From positions 4,464,001 to 4,528,000 of the forward strand of contig NZ_CP125295.1 of the NCBI RefSeq assembly GCF_030412785.1: 64,000 nucleotides of DNA. The letters are read 5' to 3'. Source of the stretch: Paraburkholderia sabiae (lineage in GTDB: Bacteria > Pseudomonadota > Gammaproteobacteria > Burkholderiales > Burkholderiaceae). The position numbers were made by a program, and so were the translations under genes. This document shows, in pieces, positions 25,762 to 34,244 of this stretch. The notes beneath the pieces were generated by a model. The model saw only the letters and a list, made by a program, of their open reading frames with translations, was not told the DNA's origin and searched no databases. Position 1 is the first letter of the stretch; each line of letters begins with the position of its first letter.

Positions 25762-25800
25762 TGCGATTTCTGCAAAAAAGAGGGGCTTGAAAAGCGCAGG
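25743..25800. repeat. Inverted repeat overlapping the heat-shock promoter
   Basis: Left arm CCTGCGC-AAA-CTTTTCAAG (25743-25761) and right arm CTTGAAAAGCGCAGG (25786-25800) pair over 15 bp except for a 3-base bulge, with a 24-base loop. It can act as terminator-like hairpin for the DUF72 gene upstream while containing the -35 of the hsp20 promoter. Confidence 0.6.
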
Positions 25801-25838
25801 CGGTGGCCTTAGATGAGTGCGTTTCGGCCTGGCGGCGC

Positions 25839-26750
25839 TCAGGTTGCGTGCCCGACGTTGTTCATCTGCGCCGTTGCAGCCGATGGAACCAGGCGCCGCT
25901 TGAGTCGCGCTGAGTCGAAGGGCGCTTCCACTTTTTTGTCGTTGTCGAAATAGACAAGCACGTCGCGCGCACGACGCGAGGGCGCTGCGCGTTGTGCGAT
26001 ACGCACGGCATCTTCCGGCTCGCTGCCGTGTGACCATGCGTCGATACGTGCGGCGAAACGGTCGAGCGCTTTGTCGGTATACGCGCCGCCGTACAGCGTT
26101 TCGCTGCCGTGCAGGCGCATGTAGACGAAATCGCTCGTCACGTCTTCGGCATAGGGCCAGCCTGCCACGGCGTCGGAGACCACGAGCGCCGCTTTGTGCT
26201 TGCGCAACAATGCGACGAATTCCGGCACGCAGAAACTCGCATGGCGAATCTCGATCGCATGCCGCAGACGTCTGTTCGAATCGACCTCACACCAGGGTTC
26301 TTTCACGCGGCCATCATGCGTACGCGCGAGCGCCGCGGCCGCTTCGACATCGCGCGGCAGCAGCGCAAGGAACGCTTCGAACGATTCGGGCGCGAACCTG
26401 AAGTTCGGCGGAAATTGCCAGAGGAATGCGCCCAGCTTGTCACGCAGCGCGAGCACGCCGGATGCAAAGAAATTCGCGATCGCGGGCCGCGCCGTCTCGT
26501 CGCGAAAGCGCAGCATGTGCGTGAGATAGCGCGGGCCCTTGACGCTGAACGTAAAACCGTCGGGCGTCGCGTCGTACCACGACAGATAGCTGCCGATGCC
26601 TTGCAGCGAGTAATGCGAGCCGTTGATTTCGATGGTATCGACGGCGCGCGACGCGAATTCGAGTTCGCGCTTCTGCGCCAATCCCTGCGGATAGAACACG
26701 CCGCGCCAGCCGTCGTACCGCCAGCCCGAAATCCCGATCTTCACGGCCAT
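25839..26750 (-). CDS. DUF72 (YecE-like) family protein
   Basis: A 303-residue soluble protein of the DUF72 family, predicted TIM-barrel. The start MAVKIGISGWRYDGWRGVFY at 26750 follows GGAAGGAA. Characteristic segments are EINGSHYSLQ (about residue 49), FTFSVKGPRYLTH, GAFLWQFPPNFRF and FVYMRLHGSETLYGG; C-terminal VLVYFDNDKK is also typical. The biochemical role is not settled for the family. The last 20 residues are variable. It faces deoC across 294 bases that contain both promoters. Confidence 0.86.
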   Translation of the reverse strand: MAVKIGISGWRYDGWRGVFYPQGLAQKRELEFASRAVDTIEINGSHYSLQGIGSYLSWYDATPDGFTFSVKGPRYLTHMLRFRDETARPAIANFFASGVLALRDKLGAFLWQFPPNFRFAPESFEAFLALLPRDVEAAAALARTHDGRVKEPWCEVDSNRRLRHAIEIRHASFCVPEFVALLRKHKAALVVSDAVAGWPYAEDVTSDFVYMRLHGSETLYGGAYTDKALDRFAARIDAWSHGSEPEDAVRIAQRAAPSRRARDVLVYFDNDKKVEAPFDSARLKRRLVPSAATAQMNNVGHAT

Positions 26751-26956
26751 ATGCGAGTTCCTTCCGATGTTGGCTGGCATCTCGCAAGCGCTGTTCCAAT
26801 GTTTGTGACACGGCTAACCTGGCAAGTCTCGGCTCGCGCCCTGGTGAAAACACTAATGCCCGCGGTCCGTGCACATCGAATCCAAGCCCCATAAGACTTT
26901 GGCGCATATGCAGCGCAGTTCAGACGTCCGTCCAAACTGGAAACAATCATAACGAC

Positions 26957-26978
26957 GCTTGTTAGAATCCTATCAAGC
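26957..26978. promoter_or_regulatory. Candidate operator upstream of deoC
   Basis: Interrupted palindrome GCTTGTTA (26957-26964) and TATCAAGC (26971-26978), seven of eight positions complementary, 66 bases before the deoC start. Position and shape suit a DeoR-family repressor. The same stretch holds TTAGAAT and TGTACGAT that could be -10 elements. Confidence 0.4.
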
Positions 26979-27044
26979 GATGTACGATGGATGCGAATAA
27001 ACCATCAGCTGTTGCTGTGCATTGCACAAACCTGTGGACGTCTC

Positions 27045-28055
27045 ATGCCTGAAGCTCCTACGCAGTCTTCGTCGGTGGTCGCGCTGCGGCGCGCAGCCCA
27101 TCTTCATCCCGTACGCAATCCCGGCGTGCCTTTCGATCTCGCGTGGCTCGACGGGCTGCGCGTGAACCAGTCGGCTGTCGAACGTCGCACGTCGACGCTG
27201 GGCACGCGCCGCACCGTCAAGAAGGATGCGCAGGCTGCGTGGCTGCTGAAGGCCATCACCTGCATCGATCTCACGACGCTGAGCGGCGACGACACGGAAG
27301 GCCGTGTGCGACGTCTGTGCGCGAAAGCGCGGCAGCCTGTACGCGCCGATATCCTCGCCGCGCTCGACGTGCCGTCGCACAGCATCACGACGGGCGCCGT
27401 GTGCGTGTATCACCGCTACGTTGCGGCCGCCGTCGATGCGTTGCGCGGCAGCGGTATTCCCGTTGCTGCTGTATCGACGGGCTTTCCTGCCGGTCTCATT
27501 CCGCATCCGCTGAAGCTGAAAGAGATCGAGGCGTCGGTGGCCGATGGCGCGCAGGAAATCGACATCGTCGTGACGCGCGAATATGTGCTTACGGGCAACT
27601 GGCAGGCGCTCTACGAAGAAGTGCGCGACTTCCGCGCCGCATGCGGCGACGCGCATCTGAAAGCGATTCTCGCGACAGGCGATATCCAGACGCTGTCGAA
27701 CGTTGCGCGCGCGTCGATGATCTGCATGATGGCGGGCGCCGATTTCATCAAGACGTCGACGGGTAAAGAGGGCGTCAATGCGACGCTCGACGTGTCGCTC
27801 GTGATGGCGCGCATGATTCGCGAATACCACGCGCGCACCGGCATCCTGATCGGCTTCAAGCCTGCGGGCGGCGTGTCGAATGCGAAGACGGCGCTGTCGT
27901 ATCAGATCCTGATGAAAGAAGAACTCGGCCGTCCGTGGCTCGAACCCGAACTGTTCCGCTTCGGCGCGTCCAGTCTTCTCGCCGATATCGAACGCCAGCT
28001 CGAGCACCACGCGACTGGCCGCTATTCCGCCTTCAACCGTCACCCCGTTGCCTGA
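27045..28055 (+). CDS. deoC: Deoxyribose-phosphate aldolase
   Basis: DeoC cleaves 2-deoxyribose 5-phosphate to glyceraldehyde 3-phosphate and acetaldehyde. The protein is 336 residues from the ATG at 27045, longer than the E. coli enzyme (259) because of an N-terminal extension; length is typical of the longer DeoC group. The Schiff-base lysine is in FIKTSTGKEGVN, and EIDIVVTREYVLTGNW, KAILATGDIQ and IGFKPAGGVS are further active-site blocks. It is the first gene of a cluster with an aldehyde dehydrogenase (for the acetaldehyde), a mutarotase, a sugar kinase and an ABC importer, which together fit deoxyribose uptake and catabolism. Confidence 0.94.
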   Translation: MPEAPTQSSSVVALRRAAHLHPVRNPGVPFDLAWLDGLRVNQSAVERRTSTLGTRRTVKKDAQAAWLLKAITCIDLTTLSGDDTEGRVRRLCAKARQPVRADILAALDVPSHSITTGAVCVYHRYVAAAVDALRGSGIPVAAVSTGFPAGLIPHPLKLKEIEASVADGAQEIDIVVTREYVLTGNWQALYEEVRDFRAACGDAHLKAILATGDIQTLSNVARASMICMMAGADFIKTSTGKEGVNATLDVSLVMARMIREYHARTGILIGFKPAGGVSNAKTALSYQILMKEELGRPWLEPELFRFGASSLLADIERQLEHHATGRYSAFNRHPVA

Positions 28056-28068
28056 GCAGATCGATCCC

Positions 28069-30465
28069 ATGAGCGTAGCCGAGTATTTTTCATCGATGGA
28101 GTACGGTCCCGCACCGGAGGACGATCAACCCGCGCGCGCGTGGCTCGCGCAGCATGACGCGACGTTCGGTCATTTCGTCGACGGTGGATGGCGCGCGCCC
28201 GCAGCGGGCGAGCGCTTCGCATCGCACGAACCGGCGACGGGCGAATTCCTCGCGCAGATCGCGCAGGGCGATGCAGCGGATATCGATGCCGCCGTCGCCG
28301 CCGCGCGCGCTGCACAGCCCGCCTGGTTCGCGCTGGGTGGCGCGGGCCGCGCAAGGCATCTGTATGCGCTGTCGCGGATGGTGCAGCGTCACAGCCGACT
28401 CTTCGCCGTGCTCGAAGCACTCGACAACGGCAAGCCGATCCGCGAAACGCGCGACATCGATATCCCCCTTGTTTCAAGGCACTTTCTGCATCACGCAGGC
28501 TGGGCGCAACTGCAGGACAGCGAGTTCAAGGACTTCGCGCCGCTCGGCGTGATCGGCCAGATCGTGCCGTGGAATTTCCCGCTGCTGATGCTCGCGTGGA
28601 AGATTGCGCCCGCCATCGCGACGGGCAACTGCGTCGTGCTGAAGCCCGCCGAATACACGCCGCTCACCGCGCTGCTGTTCGCCGAACTCGCGCAACGCGC
28701 AGGCTTGCCGAAGGGCGTGCTGAACGTGGTGACGGGCGACGGACGCACGGGTGCTGCGCTCGTCGAACATCCCGGCGTCGACAAGATCGCGTTCACGGGG
28801 TCCACGGAAGTGGGCCGCATGATTCGCGCAGCGACGGCGGGCACGGGCAAATCGCTGACGCTCGAACTGGGCGGCAAGTCGCCGTTCATCGTGTTCGACG
28901 ACGCGGATCTCGACGGCGCAGTGGAAGGTGTCGTCGACGCGATCTGGTTCAACCAGGGACAAGTGTGCTGCGCGGGCTCGCGTCTGCTCGTGCAGGAAGG
29001 CGTGGCTGCGCGTTTTATCGACAAGCTCAAGCGCCGCATGGCGACTTTGCGTGTCGGTCCGTCGCTGGACAAGAGCATCGACATCGGCGCGATCGTCGAC
29101 AAGATGCAGCTCGAGCGGATCGCTTCGCTCGTCGAAGCGGGGCGCCGCGAAGGCTGCGAGATCTATCAGTCGGCGGAAGCGAACGTGCCTTCAGACGGCT
29201 GCTTCTATCCGCCGACGCTCGTTACGGGTGTTGCGCCTGCATCGACGTTGGCGCAGGAAGAAATCTTCGGCCCCGTGCTCGTGACGATGACGTTCCGCAC
29301 GCCCGACGAAGCCGTTGCGCTCGCGAACAACACGCGCTACGGCCTCGCCGCGAGCATCTGGAGCGAGACGATCGGCCGCGCGCTCGATATCGCGCCGCGC
29401 CTCGCGTGCGGCGTCGTGTGGGTCAACGCGACGAATCTGTTCGATGCCGCTGTCGGTTTCGGCGGTTATCGCGAGTCGGGTTATGGACGCGAAGGCGGCC
29501 GTGAAGGTCTCTATGAATACGTGAAGCCGAAAGCATGGCTTGCGCGCGAAGAGCGTCGTCCCGTGCATCGTGTGACGTCGTCGTCGACAGTGCATGACGT
29601 GCAGGAAGGCGCCGATGTGTTCGCCATCGACCGCACCGCGAAGCTCTTCATCGCCGGCAAGCAGGCGCGGCCGGACAGCGGTTATACGTTGCCCGTGTAT
29701 GGTGCCGATGGTGTGGTCGTCGGCGAAGTGGGCGACGGCAATCGCAAGGACATTCGCAATGCTGTTGCGGCGGCGCGCGGCGCGTCTAAATGGTCGCAGG
29801 CCACCGCGCACAATCGCGCGCAGGTGATCTACTACCTGGCGGAAAATCTTGCCGTGCGCGCGCAGGAATTCGCGCATCAACTGGTCAAACGTACGGGTGT
29901 GAGCGAAGCCGAAGCGCGCCGCGAAGTGGATGCATCGGTGACGCGTCTCTTCACGTATGCTGCATGGGCCGACAAGTTCGACGGCGCGGTGCATGCGCCG
30001 CCGTTGCGTTGCGTGGCGCTTGCGATGAACGAGCCACTCGGTGTGATCGGCGTGGCATGCCCGGACGAAGCGCCGCTGCTGTCTTTCGTTTCGCTGATTG
30101 GCCCTGCGCTCGCGATGGGCAATCGTGTCGTTGTGTTGCCGAGTTCGTCGAGTCCGCTTACAGTGACCGACTTCTATCAGGTGGTCGAGACGTCGGATGT
30201 GCCTGCGGGCGTGCTCAACATCGTGACGGGCGAACGCGGTGCGCTGCTGTCGGCGCTCGCGAAGCACGACGACGTGGATGCGCTGTGGTGCTTCGGTTCC
30301 GCGAAAGATTCGGCGCTGGCCGAACGTGAGTCGGTGGGCAACCTGAAGCGCACGTTCGTCGATCATGGCCGCGCGTTCGACTGGTTCGATACATCGAGCG
30401 AAGGCCCGGCGTTTCTGCGCCATGCAACACAAGTCAAGAATATCTGGATACCGTATGGCGACTGA
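28069..30465 (+). CDS. Two-domain aldehyde dehydrogenase (ALDH16-like)
   Basis: A 798-residue protein with two aldehyde dehydrogenase domains. The ATG at 28069 (MSVAEYFSSMEYGPAPEDDQ) is taken as start; a TTG at 28048 overlapping deoC is the alternative. Domain 1 (about residues 40-490) has NAD-binding and catalytic signatures: LGVIGQIVPWNFPLL, ELGGKSPF with the general base, and NQGQVCCAGSR with the nucleophile Cys. Domain 2 (about 520-798) keeps the fold (EPLGVIGVACPDEAPLL, VPAGVLNIVTGERG) but ends early and has no catalytic Cys segment. This is the layout of bacterial ALDH16 enzymes. In this operon it most likely oxidises the acetaldehyde made by DeoC, or possibly a sugar-derived aldehyde. 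Confidence 0.88.
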   Translation: MSVAEYFSSMEYGPAPEDDQPARAWLAQHDATFGHFVDGGWRAPAAGERFASHEPATGEFLAQIAQGDAADIDAAVAAARAAQPAWFALGGAGRARHLYALSRMVQRHSRLFAVLEALDNGKPIRETRDIDIPLVSRHFLHHAGWAQLQDSEFKDFAPLGVIGQIVPWNFPLLMLAWKIAPAIATGNCVVLKPAEYTPLTALLFAELAQRAGLPKGVLNVVTGDGRTGAALVEHPGVDKIAFTGSTEVGRMIRAATAGTGKSLTLELGGKSPFIVFDDADLDGAVEGVVDAIWFNQGQVCCAGSRLLVQEGVAARFIDKLKRRMATLRVGPSLDKSIDIGAIVDKMQLERIASLVEAGRREGCEIYQSAEANVPSDGCFYPPTLVTGVAPASTLAQEEIFGPVLVTMTFRTPDEAVALANNTRYGLAASIWSETIGRALDIAPRLACGVVWVNATNLFDAAVGFGGYRESGYGREGGREGLYEYVKPKAWLAREERRPVHRVTSSSTVHDVQEGADVFAIDRTAKLFIAGKQARPDSGYTLPVYGADGVVVGEVGDGNRKDIRNAVAAARGASKWSQATAHNRAQVIYYLAENLAVRAQEFAHQLVKRTGVSEAEARREVDASVTRLFTYAAWADKFDGAVHAPPLRCVALAMNEPLGVIGVACPDEAPLLSFVSLIGPALAMGNRVVVLPSSSSPLTVTDFYQVVETSDVPAGVLNIVTGERGALLSALAKHDDVDALWCFGSAKDSALAERESVGNLKRTFVDHGRAFDWFDTSSEGPAFLRHATQVKNIWIPYGD

Positions 30466-30555
30466 TCGTGTTCTGATCGCCTGACAGGATCTGACAGGTT
30501 CCGGGAGAACCAAAGCGAACCATAAGCGCGCCAACCGAATAACGGAGGAGACAAC

Positions 30556-31026
30556 GTGCTGAAGAATCTGGACCCGCTGTTGAACGCCGATGTGCTGCAC
30601 GCGCTGCGCGCGATGGGCCACGGCGATGAACTGGTGATTTGCGACGTCAACTTTCCGGGCGACTCGGTCGCGCGGGAGTCCGTCACGGGCAAGCTGTTGC
30701 GGCTCGATGGCGTCGATGCGCCGCGCGCGATTCGCGCGGTGCTCTCGGTGTTGCCGCTCGATACGTTCGTCGACGACCCTGCGCTGCGCATGGAAGTGGT
30801 CGGCGAGCCGAACACGGTTCCCGCCGTGCAGCGCGAAGCGCAGGACGAAGTGAACAAGGCAGAAGGGCGCGACGTGCCGTTCGTCGGCATCGAACGTTTC
30901 GCGTTCTATGCTCGCGCGAAGAAAGCGTACTGCGTGATCGCGACGGGCGAGCAGCGCGGCTACGGCTGCTTCGTGTTCAAGAAGGGCGTGCTGCTTGCGC
31001 CCGACGCACCTGCTTCGAAGGGATGA
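30556..31026 (+). CDS. RbsD/FucU family sugar mutarotase
   Basis: A 156-residue protein of the FucU branch of the RbsD/FucU family, which interconvert sugar anomers. GGAGGAGA precedes the start. The conserved N-terminal LLNADVLHALRAMGHGDELV contains the catalytic His region; the C-terminal KAYCVIATGEQRGYGCFVFK is also diagnostic. With a PfkB kinase directly downstream (overlap ATGA) it probably supplies the correct anomer of deoxyribose or another pentose to the kinase. True fucose use is unlikely, as no fucose isomerase or aldolase is nearby. Confidence 0.9.
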   Translation: MLKNLDPLLNADVLHALRAMGHGDELVICDVNFPGDSVARESVTGKLLRLDGVDAPRAIRAVLSVLPLDTFVDDPALRMEVVGEPNTVPAVQREAQDEVNKAEGRDVPFVGIERFAFYARAKKAYCVIATGEQRGYGCFVFKKGVLLAPDAPASKG

Positions 31027-31991
31027 GCACGATGGCCATGCAACAGAAAGAAGGCCGCGTCGTCATTCTCGGCATCTACGTGACCGACCTCACGTTTCGC
31101 GCTGACCGTATGCCGCTGATCGGTGAAACGGTCGCGGGCAACGCGTTCAAGATGGGGCCGGGCGGCAAGGGCTCGAATCAGGCCGTCGCGGCGGCGCGCG
31201 CGGGCGCGGACGTGGTGTTCGTCACGCGCATCGGCAACGATGCATTCGGCGCAATCGCGCGCTCGACGTGGGACGCCGAAGGCATTACGGCGCGCGCGTC
31301 GGTGATCGACGGCGCATCGACGGGCGCGGCGCATATTTTCGTGGACGACATCACGGGCAAGAACGCGATCATCGTCGCATCGGGCGCAGCGGGCATGATG
31401 AACGCGGGCGACGTCGACGCGATCGAAGCCGATATCGCGTCGGCGCGCGTGTTCGTCACGCAACTCGAGCAACCCGTTTCGGCTGCGCGGCGTGGACTCG
31501 AAGTCGCGCGCAAGCATGGCGTGACGACGGTGTTCAATCCCGCGCCCGCGTTGCCGCTCGACGACAGCATCTTTCCGCTGTGCGACTACATCACGCCGAA
31601 CGAATCGGAGACGGCCGCGCTGACGGGCATCGAAGTCCGCAACGTCGACGATGCGCGCCGTGCCGCCGATGTGCTGCTGAAAAAGGGCGTGCGCAACGTG
31701 ATCGTCACGCTCGGCGAAGCGGGTGCATTGCTGCATTCGGCTGAACAATCGGTGTTCGTGCCCGCGTTCCAATGCGGGCGTGTCGTCGAAACAGCAGGTG
31801 CAGGCGATGGCTTCACAGGCGGCTTTGCGGCGGCGCTCGCGCGCGGCACGGATGCCGTCGAAGCGATGCGCTTCGGTTGCGCGCTGGCAGGCATTTCGGT
31901 GACGCGCCCCGGCACCGCGCCGTCGATGCCGATGCTCGCCGAAGTCAACGAAGTGCTGGCGCAAGCTGGTCATACGCTTTCAACGCATTGA
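31023..31991 (+). CDS. PfkB family sugar kinase (ribokinase/deoxyribokinase-like)
   Basis: A 322-residue ribokinase-fold kinase. The ATG at 31023 overlaps the mutarotase stop. Signatures are MGPGGKGSNQAVAAARAGAD near residue 40 (sugar-binding glycines and Asn), NPAPALPLDDSIF, ITPNESETAALTGIE, and the anion-hole motif ETAGAGDGFTGGFAAALARG with the catalytic Asp. In this cluster the expected reaction is phosphorylation of 2-deoxyribose (or ribose) at O5 to feed DeoC. The exact substrate is inferred from the neighbours. Confidence 0.88.
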   Translation: MSTMAMQQKEGRVVILGIYVTDLTFRADRMPLIGETVAGNAFKMGPGGKGSNQAVAAARAGADVVFVTRIGNDAFGAIARSTWDAEGITARASVIDGASTGAAHIFVDDITGKNAIIVASGAAGMMNAGDVDAIEADIASARVFVTQLEQPVSAARRGLEVARKHGVTTVFNPAPALPLDDSIFPLCDYITPNESETAALTGIEVRNVDDARRAADVLLKKGVRNVIVTLGEAGALLHSAEQSVFVPAFQCGRVVETAGAGDGFTGGFAAALARGTDAVEAMRFGCALAGISVTRPGTAPSMPMLAEVNEVLAQAGHTLSTH

Positions 31992-32041
31992 GCGCGTGCG
32001 CCGCTCGATGCGGCGCGCAGCATGAAGGAGTTCGCTTCGAC

Positions 32042-33061
32042 ATGAAGTCCTCGCTTTCCGCCGGCCTCTTTCACGACCGGCAACTGAATTTTCTGCTGGC
32101 CGTCAACGTGCTCGTCGTGCTGCTTGCGACGTGGATTTCGCACGGCCAGTTCGTTTCGATCGACAACCTGCAGTCGATGGGCGGTCAGTTGCCTGAACTC
32201 GGGCTGCTCGCGCTCGGCATCATGCTGTCGATGGTATCGGGCAACGGCGGTATCGATCTGTCGGGCGTCGGGCTCGCGAATCTTTCGGGCATGGTCGCCG
32301 CGCTGATCGTGCCGAAGTTCATCAGTGGCGACGATTCGCCGATGCTCTATACCAGCGTGTTCTGCGTGATCGTCGTCTGCATGGGCGCGATTGGCGGCTT
32401 TATCAACGGCGTGGTGATCGCGCGCCTGCGTTTGACGCCGATTCTCTGCACGCTCGGCACGCAACTGCTGTTCACGGGCTGCGCGGTCGTGCTGAGCAAC
32501 GGCGCATCGGTGCACGTCGATTACGTCGAGCCGCTGTCGGATATCGGCAACGGCACGTGGTTTCAGGTGCCCGTCGCATTCGTGATCTTCATCGCGGCCG
32601 TCGTTGTGCTCGGCTGGCTGCTGCGGCGCAGCCCGTTCGGCTTGCGTCTGTATCTGATGGGCACGAATCCGAAAGCAGCGTTCTACACGGGCATTCCACG
32701 CGCACGCATGCTGATTCTCACGTACACGATGTGCGGCATTCTCGCGTCGCTCGCGGGCCTGATCAGCGTCGCGCATACGTCGAGCGCAAAGTGGGACTAC
32801 GGCAATTCGTATCTGCTGATCGCGATTCTCATCGCCGTGATGGGCGGCGTGAATCCGGCGGGCGGTTATGGCCGCATCGTCTGCGTGTTTTTTGCCGCGA
32901 CGGTGCTGCAGTTCCTGTCGAGCTTCTTCAATCTGCTCGGCGTTTCGCAGTTCTTCGGCGATTGCGCGTGGGGTTTTCTGCTGCTGGCATCGCTCGCGTT
33001 TGCGGGCGGCGAGCGCGTGCGCGCAATCTTCGGTTTCGCGCAGCCGAATCAGAGGCGCTAG
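32042..33061 (+). CDS. Sugar ABC transporter permease (RbsC-like), first of two
   Basis: A 339-residue inner-membrane permease of the carbohydrate uptake 2 type. The start at 32042 has AAGGAG eleven bases upstream. Eight to ten hydrophobic segments are visible; typical motifs are GIMLSMVSGNGGIDLSGVGL, GGFINGVVIARLRLTPILCT and the cytoplasmic coupling region MGTNPKAAFYTGIPRARMLI. It probably pairs with the second permease (35779-36771) as a heterodimer, with one ATPase and one binding protein. Confidence 0.92.
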   Translation: MKSSLSAGLFHDRQLNFLLAVNVLVVLLATWISHGQFVSIDNLQSMGGQLPELGLLALGIMLSMVSGNGGIDLSGVGLANLSGMVAALIVPKFISGDDSPMLYTSVFCVIVVCMGAIGGFINGVVIARLRLTPILCTLGTQLLFTGCAVVLSNGASVHVDYVEPLSDIGNGTWFQVPVAFVIFIAAVVVLGWLLRRSPFGLRLYLMGTNPKAAFYTGIPRARMLILTYTMCGILASLAGLISVAHTSSAKWDYGNSYLLIAILIAVMGGVNPAGGYGRIVCVFFAATVLQFLSSFFNLLGVSQFFGDCAWGFLLLASLAFAGGERVRAIFGFAQPNQRR

Positions 33062-33161
33062 CGCGGCATCAACGGTTTCAGCGGACATCGGAGCCCTGGA
33101 TTTCCGCCGACATGCCATGCAGGGGCGACACCAAACGACGAAAGGCAAAGGAGACGAACAC

Positions 33162-34166
33162 ATGAAACTGACCCGACTGAGCGCTGCCCTTGCAACGGGC
33201 GCACTCGCGCTTGGCGTGATCGCCGCTGCGCAGGCCGCCACCAACGAAACGATCGTCACGGTCGTCAAGGTGACGGGGATCAACTGGTTCAACCGGATGG
33301 ACGAAGGCGTCAAGGAGTTCGCGAAGGACAACCCCGGCGTGCAGGCGTATCAGACGGGCCCGGGCCGCGCCGACGCCGCGCAGCAATTGAAGATCATCGA
33401 AGACCTGATCGCGAAGAAAGTGACGGCCATTGCCGTCGTTCCGTACGATCCGCCGACGCTCGAACCCGCGCTGAAGAAAGCGATGGATCGCGGCATCAAG
33501 GTCGTCACGCATGAAGCGGACAACGAGAAGAACACGATGGTCGACATCGAAGCGTTCGACAACTCCGCGTATGGCGCAGGCCTGAACGAGCGCCTTGCAT
33601 CGTGCATGAAGCAGGATGGCAAGTGGGCCGTGCTGGTCGGCTCGCTGGGCAGCCGTTCGCAGGTGCAATGGGCTGATGGCGGCATCAACAACGCGAAGGC
33701 GAAGTACCCGAAGATGAATCTCGTCGAGCCGAAGCTCGAAACGAACAACGACGGCGAGAAAGCGTATGAAGTCGCGAAGGAAGTGCTGCGCAAGCATCCG
33801 GATCTGAAGGGCTTCCAGGGCTCGTCGTCGCTGGATGTGATCGGCATTGGCCGCGCGGTCGAAGAAGCGGGCCTGCAAGGCAAGATCTGCGTATACGGCA
33901 CGGGCCTGCCGACGGAAGCGGGCAAATTCCTCGAAAGCGGCGCTGTGAACGGCATCGCGTTCTGGGATCCGAAGCTCGCCGGTCTCGCGATGAACAAGGT
34001 CGCGCAGATGCTGGTCGACGGCAAGACCGTGCAGAACGGTGCTGACCTCGGCATTCCGGGCTACACGAAGGTGACGGTCGAGAAGGGTCCGGGCAAGGGC
34101 ATCATCGTGCGCGGCCAGGGCTGGGTCAACGTCGACAAGTCGAACTACAAGCAGTACAACTTCTGA
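33162..34166 (+). CDS. Sugar ABC transporter periplasmic binding protein
   Basis: A 334-residue type-I periplasmic binding protein of the RbsB kind. The signal peptide is MKLTRLSAALATGALALGVI followed by AAAQA and cleavage. The mature domain starts ETIVTVVKVTGINWFNRMDE; the two-lobe hinge and ligand segments include AVVPYDPPTLEPALKKAMDR, VTHEADNE and AFWDPKLAGLAMNKVAQML. It delivers sugar to the two permeases. Deoxyribose is the best guess from the operon. A stable hairpin follows and may protect this mRNA segment. Confidence 0.92.
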   Translation: MKLTRLSAALATGALALGVIAAAQAATNETIVTVVKVTGINWFNRMDEGVKEFAKDNPGVQAYQTGPGRADAAQQLKIIEDLIAKKVTAIAVVPYDPPTLEPALKKAMDRGIKVVTHEADNEKNTMVDIEAFDNSAYGAGLNERLASCMKQDGKWAVLVGSLGSRSQVQWADGGINNAKAKYPKMNLVEPKLETNNDGEKAYEVAKEVLRKHPDLKGFQGSSSLDVIGIGRAVEEAGLQGKICVYGTGLPTEAGKFLESGAVNGIAFWDPKLAGLAMNKVAQMLVDGKTVQNGADLGIPGYTKVTVEKGPGKGIIVRGQGWVNVDKSNYKQYNF

Positions 34167-34180
34167 TCGTTGCATGACGG

Positions 34181-34213
34181 CGCGCGGGCTTTTCAAACGA
34201 AGGTCCGCGCGCA
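34181..34213 (+). promoter_or_regulatory. Intercistronic hairpin after the binding-protein gene
   Basis: Arms GCGCGCGG (34181-34188) and CCGCGCGC (34206-34213) with no T-run after them, between the binding protein and the ATPase. Hairpins here commonly stabilise the upstream mRNA and weaken read-through, giving excess binding protein. Confidence 0.5.
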
Positions 34214-34244
34214 TTGACATTCATCTGGAGCACGGCTTTTCAGC

